Positions 6,938-12,246 of a DNA stretch of 28,324 nt are shown here, in pieces. This DNA comes from a virus. The stretch lies in the IMG/VR virus record IMGVR_UViG_3300030331_002600, positions 1 through 28,324 of that record; one strand, written 5' to 3'. How positions within the stretch are numbered: the first letter of the stretch is position 1; every line of letters begins with the position of its first letter. Below the pieces are notes generated by a model. The model did not search any database and had not been told where the DNA came from. It saw only the letters and a list, made by a program, of their open reading frames with translations. Position numbers and translations under genes: made by a program.

Positions 6938-7025
6938 GATAGTATTAATAATTTTTTTGATGCTACTCCCACCTAAAATAATATTGTTTTTATTTGGTGG
7001 TTTAACTTATTTAATATTTTTTTAG
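6918..7025 (+). CDS. single-pass membrane peptide (35 aa)
   Basis: It starts inside the end of the preceding gene. Nearly the whole chain is hydrophobic (IEIVLIIFLMLLPPKI, then ILFLFGGLTYLIFF), with a Pro-Pro kink that may split it into two short membrane segments. Its stop lies inside the AGGAGG ribosome site of the next gene (7034). There is no strong Shine-Dalgarno, so expression would rely on coupling. It is one of at least four such peptides in the window. Confidence 0.5.
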   Translation: MHRHLIEIVLIIFLMLLPPKIILFLFGGLTYLIFF

Positions 7026-7033
7026 GAGGAAAA

Positions 7034-7249
7034 ATGGATATAAATAAATGGAAAAGTTGTGCGGTAGATATAGATTCATACTGCATTATTAGAGCTATGG
7101 GTAAGAATGGTTTTAGAAGACCGGGTAGTATGATAGCTAAATTAGTTGATGAAGAAATTAAAAAGATAGCTAAGAAGCAAAATAAAAGTTATTTAGCTAT
7201 GAAAGAGAATTTACTAAGTCAAGGAAAGAAACTCTTGAACGGTAAATAG
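7034..7249 (+). CDS. small basic unknown protein
   Basis: A 71-residue lysine-rich protein with an excellent AGGAGG at 7024-7029. A predicted globular N-terminus (WKSCAVDIDSYCIIRAMGKNG) is followed by helices (MIAKLVDEEIKKIAKKQ). The general look is of a small helix-turn-helix or arc-like DNA-binding protein, but no motif is decisive. It is the last gene before a 268-base gap containing a GC hairpin and a promoter, so it likely ends this transcription unit. Confidence 0.75.
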   Translation: MDINKWKSCAVDIDSYCIIRAMGKNGFRRPGSMIAKLVDEEIKKIAKKQNKSYLAMKENLLSQGKKLLNGK

Positions 7250-7256
7250 ACCTGCA

Positions 7257-7274
7257 GGTTGGATGGTTAACCTT
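7257..7274 (+). repeat. 18-base direct repeat, copy 1
   Basis: GGTTGGATGGTTAACCTT occurs here and again exactly at 11787-11804 inside a hairpin leader. Each copy can self-pair (GGTT with AACC). Both copies are outside genes. An exact 18-base match 4.5 kb apart in a genome this size is not expected by chance, so a shared origin or role is likely. Confidence 0.7.
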
Positions 7275-7289
7275 GAACTTGGGGTTGAT

Positions 7290-7313
7290 TGGGGGTTGGG
7301 AGACTGACCCCCA
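7290..7313 (+). terminator. GC-rich hairpin, possible terminator
   Basis: TGGGGGT (7290-7296) pairs perfectly with ACCCCCA (7307-7313) around a ten-base loop, 40 bases after the stop at 7249. The tail is AT-rich (TTAATTATTAT) rather than a clean T-run, so intrinsic termination is plausible but weak. Confidence 0.4.
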
Positions 7314-7381
7314 TTAATTATTATCTCATAACATTACCTCCTTTACTGACTCAATACCCGCAAATTTTCTAAATTAAACTG

Positions 7382-7408
7382 TTGCAATTAAGTCACAAAT
7401 TTTATAAT
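7382..7408 (+). promoter_or_regulatory. promoter upstream of 7518
   Basis: TTGCAA (7382-7387), a 15-base spacer and a perfect TATAAT (7403-7408). Transcription starting near 7415 would give a leader of about 100 bases that includes the pseudoknot candidate at 7429-7465. The spacer is two bases shorter than ideal. Confidence 0.5.
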
Positions 7409-7428
7409 AATCGAATCAACGTATTTCT

Positions 7429-7465
7429 AAGCCTAAATGAAAAGGTGAGGCTTTCAAAACACCTT
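7429..7465 (+). promoter_or_regulatory. candidate H-type pseudoknot in the 5' leader
   Basis: Stem 1 is AAGCCT (7429-7434) with AGGCTT (7448-7453). Stem 2 is AAGGTG (7442-7447) with CACCTT (7460-7465). The 5' arm of stem 2 lies in the loop of stem 1 and its 3' arm lies outside, which is the H-type arrangement: loop 1 of 7 bases, no bases between the stems, loop 3 TCAAAA. It is between a promoter and a strong ribosome site. I match it to no named riboswitch. Confidence 0.5.
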
Positions 7466-7517
7466 ATTTCCAACGAATAACGAACACTATTTAATTAACT
7501 TTTAAAAAGGAGATTAA

Positions 7518-7769
7518 GTGGGTAAGACTGCTAAAAAAGGTAGTGAAGAAGCATTAAATGAATCTTTGGATAAATTAGTAATGATTTGTCCTAATAAGAA
7601 AACTTATGATGAGTTAACCAGTTTAATGTTTCAGTTATATTGTGGAAATGACTTTGGTTTAGGAAATTTTAGTTTATCTTTTCTCGACAAGATCGAGTCT
7701 AGATGGCAATCAGGTCGAAAGCAAGTAGCTCAGGCTAAAGGTTTAAAACTGGTTGTCAAGAATGCGTGA
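7518..7769 (+). CDS. unknown protein with GTG start
   Basis: An 83-residue protein. GTG 7518 is set by AAGGAG at 7507-7512 with a five-base spacer, one of the best ribosome sites in the region. The basic N-terminus (MGKTAKKGSEE) is followed by a helical body containing CPNKKTYDELTSLMFQLYCG and a basic tail. It has its own promoter and structured leader, so it is probably regulated independently of the upstream group. No family recognised. Confidence 0.78.
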   Translation: MGKTAKKGSEEALNESLDKLVMICPNKKTYDELTSLMFQLYCGNDFGLGNFSLSFLDKIESRWQSGRKQVAQAKGLKLVVKNA

Positions 7770-7812
7770 CCACGGTGTACTTTCACATCCATATCTTTTC
7801 CCACACCGTGGT
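7769..7812 (+). repeat. 10-bp inverted repeat
   Basis: ACCACGGTGT (7769-7778) and ACACCGTGGT (7803-7812) are perfect complements separated by 24 bases. The element begins at the stop codon of the preceding gene and ends one base before the first ATG (7814) of the next frame. It lacks a T-run, so it may be an operator or a translational-control hairpin rather than a terminator. Confidence 0.6.
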
Positions 7813-7813
7813 T

Positions 7814-8026
7814 ATGCGAATGAGCAAAGACACTAAATATAATCTTAAAGAAATAGCTGATTCTACAGTTGAGTTCTGTAAAACTCTCAACGGCCGAGAG
7901 CGGACGGATATCATAGCAGAATCGCTTGAGGATTATTATTTTACAGTTGATTTGCAGTCTCCGATAAGCATTCAAAGGCATTATCGTGAGCTTTTCTCCA
8001 GGCTTGTTAAAAATTTTGGGCATTAA
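7814..8026 (+). CDS. unknown protein
   Basis: The frame is open from a GTG at 7766, but the first ATGs are 7814 and 7820, just after a 10-bp inverted repeat. The ATG start gives about 70 residues, with helices (KYNLKEIADSTVEFCKTL and ERTDIIAESLEDYYF) and no membrane segment. No clear Shine-Dalgarno is seen for any candidate, so the start is uncertain. It overlaps the next gene by 41 bases. Function unknown. Confidence 0.6.
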   Translation: MRMSKDTKYNLKEIADSTVEFCKTLNGRERTDIIAESLEDYYFTVDLQSPISIQRHYRELFSRLVKNFGH

Positions 8027-8402
8027 AATATCAGCTCAGTTGGTAGATAGTAACAGGCCGCCTGAGCAGCGTTTGTTTCAAGCTATAATAGTACAGGCCT
8101 TTGAGGACGCTTTAAATTGTAATCCATCTAAGAGTGAGAGTTATTATAAAATTGATGCCCATAATTGGTTTGTTAATTCTAGCGCGGTATTTGAGCAAAT
8201 TTGTTGGTTAGCCGGTTTTGATCCTGAGATGATCACGGATCGTTACCAAAAGTTACATGACAACGGACAAGTGACATTTAGCAAAAGACAGTTGGCCTGG
8301 GTAAAATACAGAAATTTATACAAGGAATATAGGTCAATAAAGGATACCGAAAAAAGGCGAGAGATTATGGGAAATATTAAAAAAATAAGTTTAGAAAGTT
8401 AA
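7986..8402 (+). CDS. conserved-looking phage protein of unknown function
   Basis: A 138-residue protein starting at GTG 7986, eight bases after AAAGG. The N-terminus has no ATG alternative until deep in the gene. The body contains a compact aromatic segment (DAHNWFVNSSAVFEQICWLA) followed by PEMITDRYQKL, then a basic helical tail with KYRNLYKEYRSIKDTEKRR. The spacing of Trp, Phe and Cys suggests a helical DNA-associated domain, but I cannot name it. It is the last gene before the 388-base gene-free region. Confidence 0.78.
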   Translation: MSFSPGLLKILGIKISAQLVDSNRPPEQRLFQAIIVQAFEDALNCNPSKSESYYKIDAHNWFVNSSAVFEQICWLAGFDPEMITDRYQKLHDNGQVTFSKRQLAWVKYRNLYKEYRSIKDTEKRREIMGNIKKISLES

Positions 8403-8549
8403 AATTTAGTCACGGTGGTCTAATGAATTTTGACCCGGGGGCTGTCAAAACAAAAAGAGAGCAGTAGGCTGCCCCCAGATCTAGAGATATAAATAACAAG
8501 AAGTTATTCATAACTAATTAATAGCATAAGATAGAGATATTTACTAGAA

Positions 8550-8567
8550 AATTTCTACTATATAGAT
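8550..8567 (+). other. solitary sequence resembling a type V-A (Cas12a) CRISPR repeat
   Basis: AATTTCTACTATATAGAT matches the Cas12a direct-repeat pattern (AATTTCTACT, short loop, GTAGAT) except that the G of the 3' arm is absent, so one stem pair is lost. There is no second copy, so this is not an array. The sequence also arises from two overlapping palindromes at 8545-8557 and 8563-8573, which is a simpler explanation. Confidence 0.3.
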
Positions 8568-8612
8568 TATCTAGACCCCTAATCAATAAAATATACCCCA
8601 AGGGGTCAAACA

Positions 8613-8707
8613 GGTGTCCCTGGTGTCCCTATTGGTCTATTAGTCAAGTATACCAACGATAATAGTCTATTTTATAGGTGTCCCTATGGTGTCCCTATGG
8701 TGTCCCT
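8613..8707 (+). repeat. GGTGTCCCT iterons, five copies
   Basis: Exact copies of GGTGTCCCT start at 8613, 8622, 8677, 8688 and 8699. The first two abut (9-base period) and the last three are spaced at 11 bases, roughly one helical turn. A sixth copy occurs at 11256-11264 inside the nuclease gene. Same-face phasing is typical of binding sites for an initiator or repressor. Confidence 0.75.
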
Positions 8708-8715
8708 AAGGGACA
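8701..8715. promoter_or_regulatory. 15-base perfect palindrome fused to the last iteron
   Basis: TGTCCCT-A-AGGGACA is a perfect inverted repeat made from the last iteron and its reverse complement. It is a good candidate for a dimeric protein-binding site. Confidence 0.6.
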
Positions 8716-8790
8716 TCAGTCTTGCGGGAACGCAATCAAAACTTTTTTAGATTGTAGTCAGGTGTTAAAATAATCTATATAGTATAATTT

Positions 8791-8895
8791 ATGGTATCTC
8801 AAATATTGATAAGCATTGGGCTTATAAGTTTGATTTATTTATTTATAATAGGATTGTTGATTTTATGGGAATACGAAAAACCAAAACAGAAGTAA
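8791..8895 (+). CDS. single-pass membrane peptide (34 aa)
   Basis: An ATG three bases after a TATAAT encodes MVSQILISIGLISLIYLFII followed by GLLILWEYEKPKQK: one transmembrane helix with a short charged cytoplasmic tail. The gene overlaps the next by 31 bases. No Shine-Dalgarno is present, so it would be leaderless from the adjacent -10 or transcribed from further upstream. Confidence is limited by its size. Confidence 0.42.
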   Translation: MVSQILISIGLISLIYLFIIGLLILWEYEKPKQK

Positions 8896-9068
8896 AAGAT
8901 TATTTAAAACATCATGTCAGAAGCACTAAAACAGGTCATGAAATTGTAATTGTTTCAGGAAAGAAAGATAAGGAGAATGTTTGGACTATTAATTGTAAAT
9001 GGCCTAACAGAAAAAGAGATGATTCAGGCAGAGTAGAACCGGTAAAAATAAAAAACTTTTGTGCATAA
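8865..9068 (+). CDS. small basic unknown protein
   Basis: A 67-residue protein with a strongly basic N-terminus (IRKTKTEVKDYLKHHVRSTK) and a beta-rich middle (HEIVIVSGK, VWTINCKW). It ends two bases before the ATG of the next gene. The ATG at 8865 has only a distant AGGA. It resembles a small nucleic-acid-binding fold, but no family can be named. Confidence 0.65.
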   Translation: MGIRKTKTEVKDYLKHHVRSTKTGHEIVIVSGKKDKENVWTINCKWPNRKRDDSGRVEPVKIKNFCA

Positions 9069-9069
9069 A

Positions 9070-9306
9070 ATGAAAAAAAGAATACATATTAATCAACATA
9101 AAATTAGAGCAAATAAAAAAAATGGAACAGAGGAACCCGTGATTACAGTAAAAACTTCAAAGTCAAACACTTATGCTAATGAAGTTGACATTTTAGGTAA
9201 ATCAAAATTAGTTTACAGTCCAATAAAACCTTTACCTTGTGGTGCAAGAGTTTGGATAGAAACAGAAGAAAAAATTGTATTAGATAATGGGTTAACAATA
9301 GAATGA
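9070..9306 (+). CDS. conserved-looking small phage protein
   Basis: A 78-residue protein from ATG 9070; a GTG at 9061 is in frame but unsupported. The N-terminus MKKRIHINQHKIRANKKNG is followed by PVITVKTSKSNTYANEVDI and PCGARVWIETEE. The pattern suggests a small all-beta protein. I believe it resembles proteins frequent in marine phage contigs, but this is from memory and is not a functional assignment. It lies just ahead of the terminase small subunit gene, to which it is linked by a 46-residue gene through ATGA/TAATG junctions. Confidence 0.78.
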   Translation: MKKRIHINQHKIRANKKNGTEEPVITVKTSKSNTYANEVDILGKSKLVYSPIKPLPCGARVWIETEEKIVLDNGLTIE

Positions 9307-9443
9307 AACGAGCAAAAATAAAAAGAAAAGATTACGATGATATTTATGACTGTATTGTTACGGATCAAATGAGTGCCGCTGATATTGCATATTATTTTAG
9401 TGATTTAAAATTTTTAACTTGGTTTAAAAGGAAGAGAAAGTAA
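9303..9443 (+). CDS. small basic protein (46 aa)
   Basis: It starts at an ATGA overlap with the previous stop and ends at a TAATG overlap with terS, so it is coupled on both sides. It has basic termini (MKRAKIKRKDYDDIYD and WFKRKRK) and a short helix with DQMSAADIAYYFSDL, which could be a minimal helix-turn-helix. The tight junctions on both sides are the main support. Confidence 0.65.
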   Translation: MKRAKIKRKDYDDIYDCIVTDQMSAADIAYYFSDLKFLTWFKRKRK

Positions 9444-9949
9444 TGGGTCTAAAAAAGAAAGAATTAAGAACTGTAGATGACTTAACTCCAAAACAAAAAA
9501 TGTTTGTGGAGATTTATGTTAAAGATTGGGGTAACATCACACAAGCGGAGGCCTTAAAAAGAGCTGGATATGTTTGTAAGAACGAAAATGATTACTCCGC
9601 AATAGCATCTAGATTACTTAGTAGAAGATTAAATCCACATGTTGCTAAATATTTTGACACTAGATTTAGTAAAGAACTTAAAATGTATGAGGGTGACAAC
9701 CTTAGACGATTCAAAAGATTAGAAAGACTAGCAGACAAAGCTGAGAAGAAAGATCAATACGCTGCTGCAATAAATGCAGAATATAGATCAGGACAATTAG
9801 CTGGTGCTTATGTTGATAAAAAAGAAGTTAGAGTAACTGGATTGGAGGGTATGTCACGAGATGAGCTTGAGAAAAAATTACAAGAGCTTTCGACAAAAAT
9901 CGATGGGTACAACGCAAAGACCATCGAAGCCAAAGTGGAAGAAAGCTAG
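9443..9949 (+). CDS. terS: terminase small subunit (Terminase_2-like)
   Basis: DNA-recognition subunit of the packaging motor. The 168-residue protein opens with LTPKQKMFVEIYVKDWGN (about residues 14-31) followed by ITQAEALKRAGY, the helix-turn-helix signature of the phage terminase small-subunit family, and LLSRRLNPHVAKYF. The second half is helical (LERLADKAEKKDQYAAAINA) and fits an oligomerisation region. Start at the TAATG junction with AAGGA ten bases upstream. The large subunit is unusually far away (14.0 kb), with about 4 kb of accessory genes in between. Confidence 0.88.
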   Translation: MGLKKKELRTVDDLTPKQKMFVEIYVKDWGNITQAEALKRAGYVCKNENDYSAIASRLLSRRLNPHVAKYFDTRFSKELKMYEGDNLRRFKRLERLADKAEKKDQYAAAINAEYRSGQLAGAYVDKKEVRVTGLEGMSRDELEKKLQELSTKIDGYNAKTIEAKVEES

Positions 9950-10049
9950 TTGGTCTGAATTCGTTAGAGCTTTTAACGAAAAACATAACCCTAATTTAAA
10001 TACATCTGTGGGAGTTGTAAGTGTTGAAACGAAAAATAAATATAAATAA
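9903..10049 (+). CDS. small Pro/Trp/Lys-rich protein (48 aa)
   Basis: A short protein starting inside terS (47-base overlap) with MGTTQRPSKPKWKKASWSEF and ending in a soluble tail. A frame extends 14 codons further upstream, but the ATG at 9903 gives a more natural start. It overlaps the following gene by 29 bases. No Shine-Dalgarno is clear. Retained because it fills the space between terS and the next gene. Confidence 0.5.
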   Translation: MGTTQRPSKPKWKKASWSEFVRAFNEKHNPNLNTSVGVVSVETKNKYK

Positions 10050-10320
10050 AAAGGCAAAAACATGGCAAGAAAAATACCCTCTTGTTTCCGTTGATTGGTA
10101 TGACATTTGCAGTGATAGTAGTTGGCAAACAATTACAAATTGCCTCCAGGCTAAGCTACCTATTTGTGTAACCAAAGGCCATTTGTTAAGTCAATCTAAA
10201 GGCATAACAAGAATATTTGGTGATTATTCTGAAAATGATGATGGAACTATTGAGATTGGTAATACCACTCTTATTCCAAATTCTGTAATTATTAAAATTA
10301 AAAAATTATCTACAAAATGA
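10021..10320 (+). CDS. unknown protein with GTG start
   Basis: A 99-residue protein starting at GTG 10021, six bases after GGGAG (10010-10014). After a basic leader (KRKININKKAKTW) comes PLVSVDWYDICSDSSWQ, a likely core of a compact beta domain, then LPICVTKGHLL and DGTIEIGNTTLIPNSVIIKI, which reads like an SH3-like barrel. Its stop overlaps the next ATG (ATGA). Function unknown. Confidence 0.75.
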   Translation: MLKRKININKKAKTWQEKYPLVSVDWYDICSDSSWQTITNCLQAKLPICVTKGHLLSQSKGITRIFGDYSENDDGTIEIGNTTLIPNSVIIKIKKLSTK

Positions 10321-10937
10321 ATGTAGAATTACTACGACTATTTCCTACACCTTTATTAATATTGCCGTACGGTGAATCTGTTGATAATGAGCTATCTTAT
10401 CTAAAAACAATTAATTTTTTAGAGCAGAAGGGTAATGGTAATTATAGATCTGAAGATACATTTTTATTAAAAAGAGATGAGTTGTGTAATGTTAAAGTTT
10501 TTATTGAGTTAGCTATTCATAGATTTGTTAAAGATGTTTTAAATTCAGACCAAACAATCAGTATAACACAGTCTTGGGCTAATCGTAATCCCAAAGGATC
10601 AGTACATCATGAGCATGTGCACCCAAATAGTATTGTGTCCGGTGTCATGTATTTTCAAATAAATGAAAAATTACCACCTATACATTTTGTGAGAGAAAGA
10701 CAGGATAGTTTAAAACTTAACGTTACTAAATATAATCAAATTAATGCAGAAGTTTTTAAAGTTTTGTGTAAACCAGGGGATTTAATATTATTTCCGTCAT
10801 CCTTAAGACATAGTGTGCCTATTAATGAGGGTGAGGAAGATAGAATTAGTTTATCATTTAATACTTTTTGCTCTGGTGTTATTGGTTCAAAAGAGTTACT
10901 GACTTTATCCAATTTAGATAATGTTTCACATGAATAA
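10317..10937 (+). CDS. 2OG-Fe(II) oxygenase (TIGR02466/2OG-FeII_Oxy_5-like)
   Basis: Predicted 2-oxoglutarate-dependent dioxygenase of 206 residues. It begins with the LFPTPLLI opening common in this group. A histidine cluster (H97, H98, H100, H102) sits in the segment leading to PNSIVSGVMYF, and the distal half has GDLILFPSSLRHSVP with H165 and DRISLSFN with R176. This architecture matches the TIGR02466-like family, widespread in marine phages, whose substrate is not established. It starts at an ATGA junction. It is a different subtype from the minus-strand oxygenase (4899-5375). Confidence 0.88.
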   Translation: MNVELLRLFPTPLLILPYGESVDNELSYLKTINFLEQKGNGNYRSEDTFLLKRDELCNVKVFIELAIHRFVKDVLNSDQTISITQSWANRNPKGSVHHEHVHPNSIVSGVMYFQINEKLPPIHFVRERQDSLKLNVTKYNQINAEVFKVLCKPGDLILFPSSLRHSVPINEGEEDRISLSFNTFCSGVIGSKELLTLSNLDNVSHE

Positions 10938-11469
10938 ATATAAAAATACTGACTACAAAAGCAATGTAAAAAACCCTGAAAGTCTTTTGTGGCAAAAGGT
11001 AAAAAAAGGACTGACTGATTGCTTCTTAACCCGCATAGAATCTAGTACAATCAATGGAATACCTGATGTTCATGCAGTTGCTAAAACAAAAATATTTTGG
11101 ATTGAATTAAAATCAGATCACATCAGTTTTCCAGCGTTAAATAAATGGCAAATTGTATGGATTAATAAATATATTAAAGCTGGTGGTTCTGTATTTATCC
11201 TGCATGAAAACTTGGGTAAAGCCCTCTTTGAGAGAGTCCTTAAACTGTACGAGCCGGTGTCCCTGTTCACCGATCCTCGGTTACTGAAACCTCGTGCCTC
11301 GTTCTCGTTTCCGTATGACTGGCCAGCGGTCCAGAGTTACCTGTTGCAGGTACCCGGTGCAGCGTCAGATGAAGCTCGTTCTCGTTTAGTTGAACAATCT
11401 CGTTCTCGTTTAAGAAAGGAATTACCATCCCAGTCCAGGCAGCGTACGGCACAGGCACCTTCCACCTGA
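10921..11469 (+). CDS. PD-(D/E)XK (VRR-NUC-like) nuclease
   Basis: A 182-residue protein. The nuclease core is visible as ESLLWQKVKKG (E20), INGIPDVHAV (G46-D49) and IFWIELKSD (E62-x-K64), the classic acidic/ELK arrangement of VRR-NUC or Holliday-junction-type phage nucleases. From about residue 110 base composition rises (32 of 60 bases G/C in 11281-11340) and the coding DNA picks up the CTCGTTCTCGTTT repeat, giving SFSF once and RSRL twice. This tail may be a later addition. A GGTGTCCCT iteron copy lies at 11256. Probable role in recombination or DNA processing. Confidence 0.82.
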   Translation: MFHMNKYKNTDYKSNVKNPESLLWQKVKKGLTDCFLTRIESSTINGIPDVHAVAKTKIFWIELKSDHISFPALNKWQIVWINKYIKAGGSVFILHENLGKALFERVLKLYEPVSLFTDPRLLKPRASFSFPYDWPAVQSYLLQVPGAASDEARSRLVEQSRSRLRKELPSQSRQRTAQAPST

Positions 11470-11489
11470 CGTATGACCTCGTTCTCGTG

Positions 11490-11537
11490 CCAGAGCTCCA
11501 TGTTTTTTTCCCTTTGTTAGTTGACATGGGGCTCTGG
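11490..11537 (+). ncRNA. stable 13-bp hairpin, candidate structured RNA
   Basis: CCAGAGCTCCATG (11490-11502) pairs with CATGGGGCTCTGG (11525-11537), with twelve Watson-Crick pairs and one possible G-U, around a pyrimidine-rich 22-base loop. Flanking ATCCC/GTC (11427-11435) can pair with GAC/GGGAT (11538-11545), extending the fold back into the nuclease gene. No T-run follows, so it is not an obvious terminator. Confidence 0.45.
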
Positions 11538-11678
11538 GACGGGATCCTGTTGGAAGCTCGTTTCTCGTTTAAGAAAGGGAAATGTGTCGTTCTCGTTTTA
11601 CATTTGAGTCTGGGCACCTGCTGCTGGCAACTTCAGGGAGCACCAAGAGCTGCTGGTAAAAAAAATAAAAATTAACTG

Positions 11679-11707
11679 TTGACAAATATCCCATCTGGTC
11701 TTATGTT
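11679..11707 (+). promoter_or_regulatory. strong sigma70-type promoter for 11848-12449
   Basis: Perfect TTGACA (11679-11684), a 17-base spacer and TATGTT (11702-11707). The spacer carries ATATCCCAT (11686-11694), shared with other promoters in the window. Transcription would start near 11714 and produce a leader of about 135 bases. Confidence 0.7.
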
Positions 11708-11768
11708 AGAAATGGATCAGTTGAACCTTGACTAACTCGAAAGAGGAACTGCGGCTAAGACTGATCAG

Positions 11769-11821
11769 GATCAGTAGTCGAAAGCGGGTTGGATGGTTAA
11801 CCTTTAACCCCGCTACTGATC
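11769..11821 (+). promoter_or_regulatory. folded 5' leader with nested stems
   Basis: An outer stem GATCAGTAG (11769-11777) with CTACTGATC (11813-11821) encloses an inner stem CGGGTT (11785-11790) with AACCCCG (11806-11812, one bulged C). The loop holds copy 2 of the 18-base repeat (11787-11804), whose own GGTT/AACC pairing competes with the inner stem, so two alternative folds are possible. The fold ends 15 bases before the AAAGGAG of the next gene. Confidence 0.55.
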
Positions 11822-11847
11822 GGATAAGAATTAACAAAGGAGAAACA

Positions 11848-12006
11848 ATGATACACGATGATGACATGAAGGATTGGGTCGGCAAATGCCCACACCATGA
11901 TAATGAGATACTTCATTCAGACGATAACGGAATAATTATATGCATCCGCTTTAACAACGAAAAGGAAATGGATGAACCAACAAAGGAGAAAAGATATGAA
12001 AGATAA
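11848..12006 (+). CDS. small acidic protein (52 aa)
   Basis: ATG 11848 follows AAAGGAG (11836-11842) with a five-base spacer; a longer frame from a TTG at 11728 would run through the folded leader and is rejected. The sequence MIHDDDMKDWVGKCPHHDNE is rich in Asp, His and Cys (C14, H16, H17), which could bind a metal, and is followed by DDNGIIICIRF. First gene of a small operon (11848-12449). Function unknown. Confidence 0.68.
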   Translation: MIHDDDMKDWVGKCPHHDNEILHSDDNGIIICIRFNNEKEMDEPTKEKRYER

Positions 12007-12244
12007 ACCCGAAGCAGGTAAGACCTACGCACTGACCGGTGCTCGGGGCAGCAAATGCATTGCCAACGGAAACAGTTGGAAGGAGTCTGAGGTACCTTCA
12101 GGCTGCAGCATCACCCTCGTGTGGGGGAAAGGATACGATGTGGAGAAGAGATACGACTTTGATACCGTGCAGCAGAAGGAGGCGTTCATCAAAGGTGTCG
12201 AAGAAGCAGTTGGCTGGATGGACTATCGTATAAAAGGAGATTAG
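11996..12244 (+). CDS. unknown small protein (82 aa)
   Basis: ATG 11996 lies seven bases after AAAGGAG and overlaps the preceding stop region by 11 bases. The protein is polar with a beta-rich first half (KTYALTGARGSKCIAN, SGCSITLVWGKG) and a C-terminal helix (QQKEAFIKGVEEAVGWMDY). Its base composition is visibly more GC-rich than the surrounding genes, as in the whole 11.3-12.5 kb stretch, suggesting a different origin. No family recognised. Confidence 0.7.
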   Translation: MKDKPEAGKTYALTGARGSKCIANGNSWKESEVPSGCSITLVWGKGYDVEKRYDFDTVQQKEAFIKGVEEAVGWMDYRIKGD

Positions 12245-12246
12245 TA

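Larger units (their letters stand above)
8403..8790. other. 388-base gene-free control or origin candidate region
   Basis: No supportable gene lies here. In order it holds a GC hairpin, GGGGGC (8437-8442) with GCCCCC (8471-8476); an AT-rich block with palindromes TAGAAA-A-TTTCTA (8545-8557) and TAGAT-T-ATCTA (8563-8573); the pair GACCCCT/AGGGGTC flanking 8582-8601; five GGTGTCCCT copies (8613-8707); a 15-base palindrome (8701-8715); and a short stem TTGCG-GGAA-CGCAA (8722-8735) before TTTTTT (8743-8748). A TATAAT sits at 8783-8788. An AT-rich block beside iterons is the classical plan of an iteron origin; a repressor region is the alternative. Confidence 0.55.
11470..11847. other. 378-base stretch without a firm gene
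   Basis: Contains three copies of the CTCGTTCTCGT repeat, a 13-bp hairpin (11490-11537), a promoter (11679-11707) and a long folded leader to the gene at 11848. A frame 11526-11675 (49 codons from ATG, no Shine-Dalgarno) is open but weak, and a 7-codon frame at 11711 could be a leader peptide. I call neither a gene. Confidence 0.5.

Noticed and set aside
8550-8715. CRISPR array
   Set aside because: Only one Cas12a-like repeat exists; the GGTGTCCCT copies are too short and too close together to be CRISPR repeats with spacers.
7250-8790. tRNA or rRNA genes in the non-coding gaps
   Set aside because: No cloverleaf with conserved T-arm bases (GTTCGA-type) was found; hairpins present are simple or interlocked stems.
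11267-11617. 116-codon antisense frame with NENE-like repeats
   Set aside because: It mirrors the nuclease tail and the CTCGTTCTCGT repeats; the repeated Asn-Glu pattern follows from the DNA repeat and no ribosome site exists.
11487-11675. Frame with ATG at 11526 (49 codons) containing two repeat copies
   Set aside because: No ribosome site, no recognisable protein pattern, and it overlaps the strong hairpin; described as part of the gene-free stretch instead.
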